The notes below the pieces were generated by a model that saw nothing but the letters and a program-made list of their open reading frames with translations, was not told the DNA's origin and ran no database searches. From NCBI RefSeq assembly GCF_900090315.1, contig NZ_FMHZ01000002.1:1652501-1716500 (forward strand): DNA of 64,000 bases. Direction: 5' to 3'. This DNA is from Micromonospora citrea (GTDB lineage Bacteria > Actinomycetota > Actinomycetes > Mycobacteriales > Micromonosporaceae). Below, one piece after another: positions 1-8,221 of this stretch; position 1 is the stretch's first letter; every line of letters starts with the position of its first letter. The translations under genes were made by a program, and so were the position numbers.

Positions 1-1
1 T

Positions 2-58
2 GCCGATGGGCTGACACGCATGGTCCTCGCCGAGGTCCTCGGTCTCGAGGGCTACTGA
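2..58 (+). CDS. C-terminal end of an unidentified protein (partial)
   Basis: The first bases keep an open frame of 18 codons ending in TGA at 56-58, with the peptide tail VLAEVLGLEGY. Its start lies left of the window. The codon use (G or C in the third position) fits a real gene, but the fragment is too short to assign a family. It runs toward the 3' end of the tRNA-Val gene on the other strand. No clear terminator was seen between 59 and 238. Confidence 0.4.
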   Translation, partial: ADGLTRMVLAEVLGLEGY

Positions 59-238
59 TTCTCACGGTGGCGGGGTCGGTGCGGCAGTCGCGAGCTGACA
101 GGCCCCGGCACCGTCCCGAGAGTGTCCGGCTCGCGGTGGCTGAGAGTCCGGGGCCGGGCGGGCGGCGCGGTGTTCAGCGGGAGGTGGTCGAGTCGTAGGC
201 CGACCGCGCGGCGTCGACGTCGACGGGGGTGCGAATGC

Positions 239-313
239 TGGTGGGCGATACTGGGTTTGAACCAGTGACCTCTTCCGTGTCAAGGAAGCGCGCTCCCACT
301 GCGCCAATCGCCC
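239..313 (-). tRNA. tRNA-Val (GAC anticodon)
   Basis: On the minus strand the sequence folds as a cloverleaf: the acceptor stem GGGCGAT pairs with ATCGCCC, the anticodon loop reads GAC, and the T-loop is GTTCAAACC. The 3' CCA is encoded (positions 239-241). It lies downstream of tRNA-Gly (363-435) in the same direction, so the two probably form one transcript. An apparently identical copy lies at 954-1028. Confidence 0.95.
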
Positions 314-362
314 GGGGTGACCGCCAGGTCCGGCGGGCCGGACCGCGAACAGGCGGATCGCG

Positions 363-435
363 AGCGGACGACGGGATTCGAACCCGCGACCCTCACCTTG
401 GCAAGGTGATGCGCTACCAGCTGCGCTACGTCCGC
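363..435 (-). tRNA. tRNA-Gly (GCC anticodon)
   Basis: On the minus strand the acceptor stem GCGGACG pairs with CGTCCGC, the anticodon is GCC and the T-loop is GTTCGAATC. CCA is not encoded. Upstream, at 467-472, the minus strand has a TAGAGT -10-like box inside a block similar to the leader of the second tRNA-Gly gene (1147-1219), so promoter and gene appear to have been duplicated together. Only a poor -35 match is seen here. Confidence 0.95.
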
Positions 436-611
436 GTGCCGCCGGCGTTCGTCGGCGACGGGGGAAACTCTACCCGACGGCAAGATCGCCCGGCACTCGA
501 CCCCGCCGGTGCCGACGGGTCGCCTCCCACGCCGGGATGATTGCGCTGGTCAGCCACGGGGTACTGATGACCCTCGACAGCACACCACATCCCCTGACCA
601 AGGAGGCTGTC

Positions 612-851
612 GTGGGTATCGGCACCAGCATCTTCCTGATCGCGCTCGGCGCGATCCTCACCTTCGCGCTCGACGCGAGCCTCGGCGGCATCAACCTCGA
701 CGTCGTCGGCTGGATCCTGATGGCGGCCGGTGTGCTCGGCCTCATCATGACCACCCTCATCTGGGGCCGCCGGCGCCAGGTGGTCAGCACGACCGAGCCG
801 GTGGAGTACCGGCGGGTCGAGGAGCGCCGGGACGTCGCCCCGCCGCTCTGA
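612..851 (+). CDS. DUF6458 family small membrane protein
   Basis: A 79-residue protein with two hydrophobic segments (about residues 3-22 and 30-52) and a charged cytoplasmic tail after WGRRRQ. This is the layout of the small actinobacterial DUF6458 proteins, whose function is not known. The GTG start at 612 is chosen because AGGAGG lies at 601-606 with 5-nt spacing. An in-frame ATG at 537 would add 25 unlikely residues and has no ribosome site. The gene sits alone between two opposite-strand tRNA operons and is followed by a strong hairpin at 919-948. Confidence 0.85.
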   Translation: MGIGTSIFLIALGAILTFALDASLGGINLDVVGWILMAAGVLGLIMTTLIWGRRRQVVSTTEPVEYRRVEERRDVAPPL

Positions 852-918
852 CCCGTGGATCAGCCCGGGGCGGCGGAGGCGGCGAGGAAGCCCCTCGAAG
901 GGACTCTGGGAAACGGCG

Positions 919-948
919 AAGGCCCGTCACCTGATGGTGACGGGCCTT
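919..948. terminator. Bidirectional hairpin terminator
   Basis: A perfect 13-bp stem (919-931 with 936-948) encloses the loop TGAT. It lies downstream of the DUF6458 gene on the plus strand and immediately downstream of tRNA-Val (954) on the minus strand, so it can end both transcripts. The stem begins with AA and ends with TT, but there is no long U tract, as is common in actinobacteria. Confidence 0.85.
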
Positions 949-953
949 CCTGC

Positions 954-1028
954 TGGTGGGCGATACTGGGTTTGAACCAGTGACCTCTTCCGTGTCAAGG
1001 AAGCGCGCTCCCACTGCGCCAATCGCCC
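954..1028 (-). tRNA. tRNA-Val (GAC anticodon), second copy
   Basis: This has the same cloverleaf as the gene at 239-313, with GAC anticodon and encoded CCA (954-956). It is the last gene of the minus-strand Gly-Cys-Val tRNA operon and is followed by the hairpin at 919-948. Confidence 0.95.
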
Positions 1029-1041
1029 TCGTCTGTTACCG

Positions 1042-1112
1042 AGGTGGGGACGGGATTTGAACCCGCGTACACGGCTTTGCAGGCCGTTGCCTCGCCTCTC
1101 GGCCACCCCACC
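1042..1112 (-). tRNA. tRNA-Cys (GCA anticodon)
   Basis: On the minus strand the acceptor stem GGTGGGG pairs with CCCCACC, the anticodon is GCA and the T-loop is GTTCAAATC. It is 71 nt and CCA is not encoded. It lies between tRNA-Gly and tRNA-Val in the three-gene operon. This gene is missing from the shorter tRNA pair at 239-435. Confidence 0.95.
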
Positions 1113-1146
1113 GAGGTTGCCCCCGTCATGCGTGGCGGCATCTCCG

Positions 1147-1219
1147 AGCGGACGACGGGATTCGAACCCGCGACCCTCACCTTGGCAAGGTGATGCGCTA
1201 CCAGCTGCGCTACGTCCGC
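1147..1219 (-). tRNA. tRNA-Gly (GCC anticodon), second copy
   Basis: The sequence appears identical to the tRNA-Gly at 363-435: acceptor GCGGACG, anticodon GCC and no encoded CCA. It is the first gene of the Gly-Cys-Val operon, directly behind the promoter at 1252-1281. Confidence 0.95.
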
Positions 1220-1251
1220 GTGTCTCCGGCGTTAACCGGTGACGGGTGAGA

Positions 1252-1281
1252 ACTTTAGCCGAGCCGGCGAGCGGTTGCCAA
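1252..1281 (-). promoter_or_regulatory. Promoter of the tRNA Gly-Cys-Val operon
   Basis: Reading the minus strand, TTGGCA (1276-1281) and TAAAGT (1252-1257) are separated by 18 nt. This is a good match to a housekeeping sigma-70 promoter and starts about 30 nt before the tRNA-Gly. The -10 region is similar to the block at 467-472 ahead of the other tRNA-Gly. The remaining sequence 1282-1500 holds nothing else that I recognise. Confidence 0.65.
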
Positions 1282-1513
1282 ATCGGGGTGATGCTCGGCG
1301 CGTCCGGAAGTGTCGGGCCGTCCCACGGCTGAGCTTCCTAGGAGACTGGGTTGAGCGAATGCGCCCTTTCGCGCGCCGAGGGCCTGGCGAGGACCGCGCA
1401 CCGCAGGATCGCCCCGAAATTGGTCGAAACTGTCCGGATTCCGACTCCAGGGAGGGTGGCCGGGCCGTGATCGGTGACTGCCTGTGTTCAAGCTGATGGG
1501 CTACGGTAACGGC

Positions 1514-2116
1514 GTGACGAGACGTGCGGCCGAGATCCGCCTGGATGCCCTGCTGCGCACCGCCTGCGACGTGATCGTGGAACGCGGCCTGGCCAACACG
1601 CGCACGGCCGACGTGGCGCAGGCGGCCGGGGTGAGCCAGGCGCTGGTCTTCTACCACTTCGCCACGAAGGACCGGCTGCTCGCGCAGGCGTTCGCGTACG
1701 CGGTCGAGCAGGACCTGGCCCGGCTGGACGCGGTGATGCGGTCCAGCGCCCCGCCCCTGACCAAGCTGCGCCGGATCGTCAAGCTCTACACCCCGGCCGG
1801 CAGGGCCACGTCCTGGGCGATGTGGATCGACGGCTGGGCGGAGTCGCTGCGCACCCCGGAGCTGGAGAAGGTCTCCCGCCGGCTCGACCTGCGCTGGCGG
1901 GAGGATCTGGCGACGGTGATCTCGCAGGGGGTCCGCGACGGCACCTTCGAGTGCGCCGACCCGGCCGGCGCCGCGTGGCGGATCAGCGCCGTGATGGACG
2001 GCCTGGCCGTGCAGCTCGCGGTGCACGACCGGGTGATCTCCCGCCGCCAGTTCGCCGAGTGGGTCCGCCTGGTCACCGCCCGCGAGCTGGGGCTGGACCC
2101 GGACCAGCTCGACTGA
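1514..2116 (+). CDS. TetR family transcriptional regulator
   Basis: A 200-residue TetR/AcrR repressor. The N-terminal helix-turn-helix is clear at about residues 30-55 (TADVAQAAGVSQ then FYHFATKDRLL). The C-terminal ligand domain resembles the BetI-like TetR_C_6 type. The GTG start at 1514 is preferred because TACGGT lies at 1502-1507, the spacing of a leaderless actinobacterial promoter. In-frame starts at 1496 (ATG) and 1484 (GTG) are possible but lack a ribosome site. It precedes a DinB-type gene and the convergent alkB, so control of the alkB operator at 4194-4218 is conceivable but unproven. The ligand cannot be read from the sequence. Confidence 0.85.
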   Translation: MTRRAAEIRLDALLRTACDVIVERGLANTRTADVAQAAGVSQALVFYHFATKDRLLAQAFAYAVEQDLARLDAVMRSSAPPLTKLRRIVKLYTPAGRATSWAMWIDGWAESLRTPELEKVSRRLDLRWREDLATVISQGVRDGTFECADPAGAAWRISAVMDGLAVQLAVHDRVISRRQFAEWVRLVTARELGLDPDQLD

Positions 2117-2179
2117 TCCGGGCCGCCGCGAGGGGCCGCCGCGACGGCCCGGCGACAGCCCGGCTCCGGCCGCCGGAAC

Positions 2180-2299
2180 GGCGTGAGCCCGGCCGGCGGA
2201 ACAGGCGTGAGCCCGGCCGGCAGAACAGGCGTGAGCCCGGCCGGCAGAACAGGCGTGAGCCCGGCCGGCAGAACGGGCGTGAGCCCGGCCGGCGGATCG
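2180..2299 (+). repeat. 24-bp tandem repeat, five copies
   Basis: Five head-to-tail copies of a 24-bp unit starting GGCGTGAGCCCGGCCGGC, differing at a few positions, fill the gap between the TetR stop and the next gene. The unit is a multiple of three and stays open on both strands, giving spurious Arg/Ala-rich frames. There is no palindromic structure beyond GGCCGGCC-type cores. Confidence 0.9.
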
Positions 2300-2358
2300 G
2301 CTCGGCGCGGACCGGCAAAACGGCTCCGCGAGGGATGCCAGCCGGAACAATCGTCGGC

Positions 2359-2934
2359 ATGGACCCGCTGGAGACGTACCGCCGCAGCCTGGCCGAGTTC
2401 ACCGAGCGGGTGGAGCTGATCGGCCCCGGGCAGTGGTCGGACCCGACCCCCTGCCCCGACTGGGACGTCCGGACGCTGGTCAACCACGTCGTCGGCGAGG
2501 ACCGCTGGAGCGTGCCGCTGCTCGCCGGCCGGACGATCGAGGAGGTCGGCGACCGCTACGAGGGCGACCTGCTCGGCCCGGACCCGGTCGCCGCGGCCCG
2601 GGAGGCGGCGGCGCAGACGGAGCTGGCCTTCACCCACCCCGGGGCGCTGGACCGCACCGTCGCGCTCTCCGCCGGCGAGACCCCGGCCGACGAGTACCTG
2701 CGCCAGCTCACCGCGGAGCACCTGATCCACGGATGGGACCTGGCCGTGGCGATCGGCGCGGACCCCCGGCTGGACGCGGACGCGGTCGCCGAGTGCGCCC
2801 GCTGGTTCGGCGGGCGCGTCGGCGACTACCGCCGGGACGGGCTGGTCCGGCCGGAGGTCGACCTGCCGGCGGAGGCCGACCGGCAGGACCGGCTCGTGGC
2901 CGCCTTCGGCCGCGACCCCGACTGGGCGCCCTGA
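2359..2934 (+). CDS. TIGR03086-type metal-binding protein (mycothiol-dependent DinB fold)
   Basis: A 191-residue protein of the maleylpyruvate isomerase-like DinB superfamily. Members are usually Zn-binding and many use mycothiol, the actinobacterial thiol. The family opening PCPDWDVRTLVNHV is at residues 31-44. The three expected metal ligands can be placed at His43, Glu120 and His124 (AEHLIHGWD). The ATG at 2359 is chosen because AACAAT ends 7 nt upstream, a leaderless arrangement. An ATG at 2335 adds eight residues lying in the repeat-derived leader. It ends 11 bp from the convergent alkB stop. The substrate is unknown. Confidence 0.85.
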   Translation: MDPLETYRRSLAEFTERVELIGPGQWSDPTPCPDWDVRTLVNHVVGEDRWSVPLLAGRTIEEVGDRYEGDLLGPDPVAAAREAAAQTELAFTHPGALDRTVALSAGETPADEYLRQLTAEHLIHGWDLAVAIGADPRLDADAVAECARWFGGRVGDYRRDGLVRPEVDLPAEADRQDRLVAAFGRDPDWAP

Positions 2935-2945
2935 CCGGAGCACCG

Positions 2946-4139
2946 TCAGCCGGCGTACGGCTCGGAGGCGGTCGCGGACGGACGGGGCCGGCGCTCCCGC
3001 AGCCGGCGCAGGGCCGGCGGGTGGACGTTGGCGCGGGTGAGGTCGCCGCCGTAGTGGGCGAGCACCCGGTGGTCCATGATCCGGCGCCACACGGGCGGCA
3101 CCAGCGCGGCGACCACCATCGTGGCGTAGCCGGCGGGCAACTGCGGGGAGGACTCGAAGCTGCGCAGCGTCTGGTAGCGGCGCAGCGGGTTCGCGTGGTG
3201 GTCGCTGTGCCGCTGGAGCTGGAAGAGGAAGACGTTGGTCACCGTGCGGTCGCTGTTCCAGCTGTGCCGGGGATCGACCTTCTCGTAGCGGCCGGCGGGG
3301 GTGCGTTGCCGGGCCAGCCCGTAGTGCTCCAGGTAGTTGACCACCTCGAGCAGGCTGAACCCGACCACCGCCTGGAGTGCCAGGAACGGCAGCACCCCCG
3401 GCCCGAAGGCCACGACCAGCGCGGTGTAGAGCACCAGGGTCATCGCGTACGCGTTCAGGATCTCGTTGCGCCAGGTCCACGGGCTGCGACCGCGGCGGCG
3501 GAACCGGCCCGCCTCCAGCCGCCACGCCGAGCGCAGGCTCCCGAGGACCGTACGCGGCCAGAACGCCCAGAAGCTCTCCCCCAGCCGCGAGCTGGCCGGG
3601 TCCTCCGGCGTGGCGACGCGGGTGTGGTGGCCCCGGTTGTGCTCGACGTGGAAGTGCCCGTACGCGGCCGGGGCGAGGGCCACCTTGGACAGCCAGCGCT
3701 CCAGCGTCTCGCGCTTGTGGCCGAGCTCGTGGGCGGTGTTGATGGCGATGCCGTCCACCACGCCGATCGTGGCGACCAGGCCGGCCGCGCCGACGACCGA
3801 CAGGTCGCCCCGGGTCCAGACCGCGCAGCAGAGCACCAGCCCCGCGTACTGGGCCGGCAGGTAGAGGTAGGTGAGCCAGCGGTAGTAGCCGTCGGCCGCC
3901 AGCCGGGGCACCGCCTCGTCGGGCGGGTTGCGCCGGTCGTCGCCGACGAGCAGGTCGACCACGGGGATCAGCACGAAGACGACGGCGGGGGTGAGCCACC
4001 AGGCCCATCCGCCGCCGGTGGCCCGCCAGACCGCCCAGGCGAGGAAGGGCAGCGCCGGGACGAGCAGCGCCAGCGGCCAGAGCGGCTTCCGGGCGTCCCG
4101 CCACGCGGACGCGCCGGTCGACGCGGCGTCGACGGCCAT
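2946..4139 (-). CDS. alkB: Alkane 1-monooxygenase (AlkB-type membrane di-iron hydroxylase)
   Basis: A 397-residue integral membrane hydroxylase that would oxidise the terminal methyl of n-alkanes to primary alcohols using O2 and electrons from rubredoxin. All diagnostic motifs are present: HELGHK (137-142), EHNRGHH (166-172) followed by TRVATPEDPA, NYLEHYGL (268-275) and LQRHSDHHANP (308-318). Several long hydrophobic helices precede and separate them. The ATG at 4139 has GGAGG 6 nt upstream. A longer in-frame start at 4298 would run through the operator. No rubredoxin or rubredoxin reductase gene is adjacent, which is unusual for actinobacterial alkB loci, so electron partners must be elsewhere. 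It is divergent from the metallopeptidase. Confidence 0.95.
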   Translation of the reverse strand: MAVDAASTGASAWRDARKPLWPLALLVPALPFLAWAVWRATGGGWAWWLTPAVVFVLIPVVDLLVGDDRRNPPDEAVPRLAADGYYRWLTYLYLPAQYAGLVLCCAVWTRGDLSVVGAAGLVATIGVVDGIAINTAHELGHKRETLERWLSKVALAPAAYGHFHVEHNRGHHTRVATPEDPASSRLGESFWAFWPRTVLGSLRSAWRLEAGRFRRRGRSPWTWRNEILNAYAMTLVLYTALVVAFGPGVLPFLALQAVVGFSLLEVVNYLEHYGLARQRTPAGRYEKVDPRHSWNSDRTVTNVFLFQLQRHSDHHANPLRRYQTLRSFESSPQLPAGYATMVVAALVPPVWRRIMDHRVLAHYGGDLTRANVHPPALRRLRERRPRPSATASEPYAG

Positions 4140-4193
4140 GGCCGACCTCCGATCTGCGGCGATCCACCCCGACTGTGGCATCCGCGACCACGA

Positions 4194-4218
4194 TTTACAA
4201 GGGTCGACTCCTTGTAAA
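4194..4218. promoter_or_regulatory. Inverted repeat operator upstream of alkB
   Basis: TTTACAAGG (4194-4202) and its exact complement CCTTGTAAA (4210-4218) are separated by 7 nt containing GTCGAC. This AT-rich 25-bp palindrome stands out in very GC-rich DNA, 55 bp upstream of the alkB start, and has the size of a TetR-type operator. The nearby TetR at 1514 is a candidate, but nothing in the sequence proves the pairing. Confidence 0.7.
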
Positions 4219-4361
4219 CCCGCCTCGACGCCGGGTTCGCCTTGAGTAGGCGCGACCCTTGTTCCGGTCGATCCGGGCTGATATCTACAGATGCGCATGC
4301 GTCACCACACGCTGCGCGGGCCGGCGGAGGACCGGCCACCCCGCTCCCACGAGGAGGTCCC

Positions 4362-7289
4362 GTGGCACAACCGGAGTGGACACCCTGGATGAGCCGGCGC
4401 CGACGCCGGCTCGTCCCCGTTCTGGCGGCGACCGCGGTGGCGGCCGCGCTGCTCCCCGCCGGCCCCACCGCCGCCACCCCCGCCGGCGGGGCTGCCGCCG
4501 AGCGGCGCTCCGGCCCGTTCGCCGAGGGCCACCAGCACGCCGACGTCGACAACCGCCCCGGCGCCGCCGCCCCCGACGCGCGGCAGCGGGGCCTGGCCCG
4601 CAGGGCCGACCCGGACGCCCGCTGGAACCGGCTCGGCACCCCGCACGCGCTCGGGCCCGGCCGCACCCCGCTCGCCACCGGCCTCCCCGCCGACCCGGAG
4701 GCGGCCGCCCGCGCGTACCTGACCGGCAACCGGGACCTCTTCGGCTTGGACGCCGCCGCGGTCGAGGCGATGGACCGCCTGCTGGTCCGCCCGGTCGGCG
4801 ACGGCGCGGTGGTCACCCTCCGGCAGCGCTTCGGCGCCCTGCCCGCCGGGCACGACGGGCTGGTCACCGTCGCGGTCGCCGCCGGCTCGGTCCTGGCGGT
4901 GAGCTCCTCGCTCTCCCGGGACACCACCGCGCCGTCACCCGCCACCCTCACCGACGAGCAGGCGTACGCCGCGGCGCTCGCCGACGCCGGCCTCGCCGCG
5001 GACGCCGTCCGCGACCACAGCGTGCGGGCCGTCGCCGTGCCCACCCCGCTCGACGGCCCCCGGGCCGCGTACGAGGTGACCCTGATCGGCGCCGACGCCG
5101 ACGAGCCGGCCGCCTTCACCACCTACGTCGACGGCGTCACCGGGCGGGTGCTGGTCCGCGAGGACCTGGTCGACTTCGACTCCGACAACCCGAGCTGGGC
5201 GGTCTTCCCGGCCACCCCGCCGCGCGACCTCGGCCCCGGGCAGGATCCCCGGGTGCGCTGGTGCGGCGACCCGGCGCCGGACTGCTGGGCGGCGTTCCGC
5301 GACCCGGCCACCGGCCAGCCGTGGGACGTCGACGCGGCCACCGGCACGCCGACCGGCACCGCGCGCGGCAACTCCGCCAACACCGTGCGGTCCTGGGGCG
5401 CCGGCACGCCGGCCGTCCCGGCCACGCCCAGCCCGGAGCGCCGCTACGAGTACCCGTTCACCGACCAGTGGCACCAGGCCCGCTGCAACCCCGAGGTGTT
5501 CACCTCGGCGCAGCGCAACGACGGCGACGCCGCGATCGGCAACCTCTTCGCCATGCACAACCGGATGCACGACTGGGCCTGGCACCTCGGCTTCACCGAG
5601 GCGACCTGGAACCTCCAGGCGGTCAACCTGACCCCCGACGGCCGGGGCGGCGACGCCGAGCAGGGCCGCGCGCAGCAGGGCGCGCTGACCGGCAACCGGA
5701 ACAACGCCAACCAGGGCACGCCGCGCGACGGGCTGCCGCCGACCACCAACATGTACCTGTGGCAGCCGCAGGCCGGCGGGCCGTACCCGCCCTGCGTCGA
5801 TGGCGACTACGACATGACGGTGATCGGGCACGAGTACACCCACGCCATCACCAACCGCATGATCGCCGGCCCGGACAGCGGCATCGGCGGGCACCAGGGC
5901 GGCTCGATGGGCGAGTCGTGGAGCGACCTGCTCGCCGCCGAGTACCTGTTCCAGCACGGGCTGCGCGCCCCCGGCGAGACGCCCTACGTGACCGGCGGCT
6001 ACGTCACCGGAAACCTGGTCAGCGGCATCCGCAACCACGACTTCAGCCGCAGCCCGCTGAACTACTCCGACGTCGGCTACCACAGCAGCGGCCCGGCGGT
6101 GCACGCCGACGGCGAGATCTGGAGCGCGACCAACTTCCGGGTCCGGGCAGCCCTGATGAAGCGCTACGGCGTCGGCACCCCGCAGCGGCAGCTCGACTGC
6201 GCGCGCGGCGCGGTGGCCGTGGACCAGTGCCCGGGCAACCGGCGCTGGTCGCAACTGGTGTTCGACTCGTTCCTGCTCCAGGCGGCCAGCCAGGTCAGCA
6301 TGCTCGACATGCGGGACAACATGCTCACCGCCGACCTGCTCCGCTTCGGCGGCGCCAACCAGGACCTGATCTGGGCCGAGTTCGCCCGATCCGGGATGGG
6401 CCGGGACGCCGCCACCAACGGCGCCTCCGACACCGACCCGACCCCGAGCTTCGCCGCTCCGGGCGCCGACAACGCCGTGCTCACCCTGCGCCCGAAGGGC
6501 GACAGCGCCGACGCGCCGATCCGGGTGTACGTCGGGGCGTACGAGGCACGGGCGGTACCGGTGGCCGACACCGACCCGGCGACGGCGCTGCCGGACACCG
6601 TCGAGCTGGTGCCCGGCACCTACCAGTTGCTCGCCGTCGCGCCCGGCTTCGGCCACCAGCGGCTCACCGTGGTCGCCACCGCCGGCCGGGAGGGGTACGT
6701 CGACCTGCGGATGAGCCGCAACCTGACGTCGACCGTGTCGGGCGCTACGGTCAGCGGCGACGGGGTCAACCTGGACCGGATCGCCGACGACACCGAGGCG
6801 ACCAACTGGGCCTCCCTCGACGGCGTGGCCGGCCGGCAGGTCACGGTGGCGCTGCCCGGGGACGCCCCGCACGTCGTCAAGCGGGTGAACGTCAGCGCGA
6901 TGCTGCGCCCGACGATCCCCGGCGACGCCGACCCGGGCAGCCAGAACTCGCTCAGCGCGCTGCGCTCGTTCGCGGTCTCCGCCTGCAACGCGAAGACCAC
7001 CGACTGCGCCGACCCGGCGAACTGGCGGCGGATCCACACCAGCGCGCCCGACGCGTTCCCGGGCGGGGCCTACCGGGCGTACGTGCGGGACATCAGCCTG
7101 CGCTCGTTCCCGGTGCCGACCACCCTCGCCACGCACCTGCGGCTGGAGGTGCTGGCCAGCCAGTGCACGGGCGGGCCGGACTACGCCGGCGAGCAGGACG
7201 ACGACCCGGCGACCACCACCGACTGCGCGACCGCGAGCCCGGCGCGTACCCAGGTGCGGATCGCCGAGTTCCAGGCGTTCTCGAAGTGA
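4362..7289 (+). CDS. Secreted M36 (fungalysin-like) zinc metallopeptidase
   Basis: A 975-residue exported protease. A signal peptide spans about residues 10-40 (RRRRRLVPVLAATAVAAALL). A propeptide of fungalysin/FTP type follows up to about residue 280. The catalytic domain carries the zinc motif HEYTH (490-494) and the third ligand Glu518 in GESWSD. After about residue 690 there is a beta-rich segment with a TYQLLAVAPGF turn, then a discoidin-like C-terminal domain (about 790-975) likely to bind carbohydrate or surface polymer. The GTG at 4362 is preferred over ATG 4389 because GAGGAGG lies at 4351-4357. The gene is monocistronic, with a hairpin after the stop. Substrates are probably external proteins. 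Confidence 0.9.
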   Translation: MAQPEWTPWMSRRRRRLVPVLAATAVAAALLPAGPTAATPAGGAAAERRSGPFAEGHQHADVDNRPGAAAPDARQRGLARRADPDARWNRLGTPHALGPGRTPLATGLPADPEAAARAYLTGNRDLFGLDAAAVEAMDRLLVRPVGDGAVVTLRQRFGALPAGHDGLVTVAVAAGSVLAVSSSLSRDTTAPSPATLTDEQAYAAALADAGLAADAVRDHSVRAVAVPTPLDGPRAAYEVTLIGADADEPAAFTTYVDGVTGRVLVREDLVDFDSDNPSWAVFPATPPRDLGPGQDPRVRWCGDPAPDCWAAFRDPATGQPWDVDAATGTPTGTARGNSANTVRSWGAGTPAVPATPSPERRYEYPFTDQWHQARCNPEVFTSAQRNDGDAAIGNLFAMHNRMHDWAWHLGFTEATWNLQAVNLTPDGRGGDAEQGRAQQGALTGNRNNANQGTPRDGLPPTTNMYLWQPQAGGPYPPCVDGDYDMTVIGHEYTHAITNRMIAGPDSGIGGHQGGSMGESWSDLLAAEYLFQHGLRAPGETPYVTGGYVTGNLVSGIRNHDFSRSPLNYSDVGYHSSGPAVHADGEIWSATNFRVRAALMKRYGVGTPQRQLDCARGAVAVDQCPGNRRWSQLVFDSFLLQAASQVSMLDMRDNMLTADLLRFGGANQDLIWAEFARSGMGRDAATNGASDTDPTPSFAAPGADNAVLTLRPKGDSADAPIRVYVGAYEARAVPVADTDPATALPDTVELVPGTYQLLAVAPGFGHQRLTVVATAGREGYVDLRMSRNLTSTVSGATVSGDGVNLDRIADDTEATNWASLDGVAGRQVTVALPGDAPHVVKRVNVSAMLRPTIPGDADPGSQNSLSALRSFAVSACNAKTTDCADPANWRRIHTSAPDAFPGGAYRAYVRDISLRSFPVPTTLATHLRLEVLASQCTGGPDYAGEQDDDPATTTDCATASPARTQVRIAEFQAFSK

Positions 7290-7299
7290 CCGCCCCGTC

Positions 7300-7327
7300 G
7301 GGGCCGGTCGGCGTGCCGGCCGGCCCC
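7300..7327. terminator. GC-rich hairpin between convergent genes
   Basis: GGGGCCGG (7300-7307) pairs with CCGGCCCC (7320-7327) around a 12-nt loop, 11 nt after the metallopeptidase stop and 43 nt after the stop of the convergent gene at 7370. There is no U tract. It could serve both genes. Confidence 0.5.
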
Positions 7328-7369
7328 GGCGGGCCGGTGCGGCAGCCGCGGTGACAGGCCGGTGCACGA

Positions 7370-8221
7370 TCAGCGGCCGGCCGGCCGCCACCGTCGGGCC
7401 ACGGCGGGCCGCTCCCACCGCCGGGCCGGCCCGACGTCGTCGACCGGGCCGTCGTCGCCGTCCGGGCCGGTCGCCCTGGTCAGCTGACGCAGCCGCAGCA
7501 GCAGGCCGGCCCCGAGCGAGAGCAGCAGCCCGCCGAGCAGGAACGCGGCCTGCACCACCCCGAACCCGCCGGAACGGGCGACCGGCCGTCCCGCCCCGGC
7601 CGCCGAAGGCGCCGCGTCGGTGGCCGGCTCGTCGGCGGCGGGCGGCCCGGCGGGCTCCGTCGCCGGTTCGCCCGGTTCGCTCGGGGCGGGATCCGGCTCC
7701 GGAGTGGGGGTCGGGTCGCCGGCCGGACCGACCACCGACCGGGTGGCCGTCTGCCGGGACAGCAGCCGCAGGTTCCGGTCGTACGCCTCGGCCTCGAGGG
7801 TGATCCGCCCCCGGGTGATCTCCTCGGCGAAGGCCAGCCGGTAGCGGGCGGTGACCGTGCGGCCGGGGCAGAGCGTGCCCGGGTCGAGCCGCCGGTCGGT
7901 CAGCCGGGCCACGTCCCCGTCGGTGCGGATCTCCAGCGGGAACGAGCCGGTCTCCTCGATCCGGTCCATCCGCACCTGGTCGAGGCGGATCCCCCGCACC
8001 CGCAGCACCATCGACCAGCGGACCTTCACGCAGCCGCCGGCGTCGCGGGAGACCACTGCCGAGACGGTCGTCACCCGGCCGCCGCCGGTGAACTCGTCCG
8101 GCAGGCCGCTCAGCTCTGTACTGAAGGCCGCCGACGCGGGCGGGGGCGCGGCGAGGGTCGCCCCGGTCAGGCAGGCCGCCACCGCCCCGGTCCGCAGCGC
8201 GTACCGCCACACCGTCGCCAC
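7370..8221 (-). CDS. Secreted membrane-anchored protein of unknown function
   Basis: A 283-residue protein with an N-terminal signal peptide (TGAVAACLTGATLAAPPPASA, residues about 11-31), a beta-rich extracellular domain (about 32-160) and a Pro/Glu/Ala-rich linker (PTPTPEPDPAPSEP). A single transmembrane helix near residues 230-252 is followed by a short basic tail. This is the plan of a type I surface protein with a wall-spanning stalk. There is no LPXTG motif. The GTG at 8221 has GGGAGG 5 nt upstream. I do not recognise the extracellular domain. It is convergent with the metallopeptidase. Confidence 0.75.
   Translation of the reverse strand: MATVWRYALRTGAVAACLTGATLAAPPPASAAFSTELSGLPDEFTGGGRVTTVSAVVSRDAGGCVKVRWSMVLRVRGIRLDQVRMDRIEETGSFPLEIRTDGDVARLTDRRLDPGTLCPGRTVTARYRLAFAEEITRGRITLEAEAYDRNLRLLSRQTATRSVVGPAGDPTPTPEPDPAPSEPGEPATEPAGPPAADEPATDAAPSAAGAGRPVARSGGFGVVQAAFLLGGLLLSLGAGLLLRLRQLTRATGPDGDDGPVDDVGPARRWERPAVARRWRPAGR

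Noticed and set aside
239..1219. tRNA sites as attachment sites of an integrated element
   Set aside because: No integrase, excisionase or truncated tRNA 3' copy is seen beyond the two full gene sets, and the only gene between them is a small chromosomal-type protein.
2180..2299. Possible CRISPR array in the regular repeats
   Set aside because: The copies are contiguous with no unique spacers and there are no cas genes. The same applies to the arrays at 17542, 32067, 50389 and 53303.
4140..4298. Longer N terminus of AlkB from the upstream in-frame ATG
   Set aside because: It would translate through the palindromic operator. The ATG at 4139 has a proper GGAGG site and gives the normal AlkB length.
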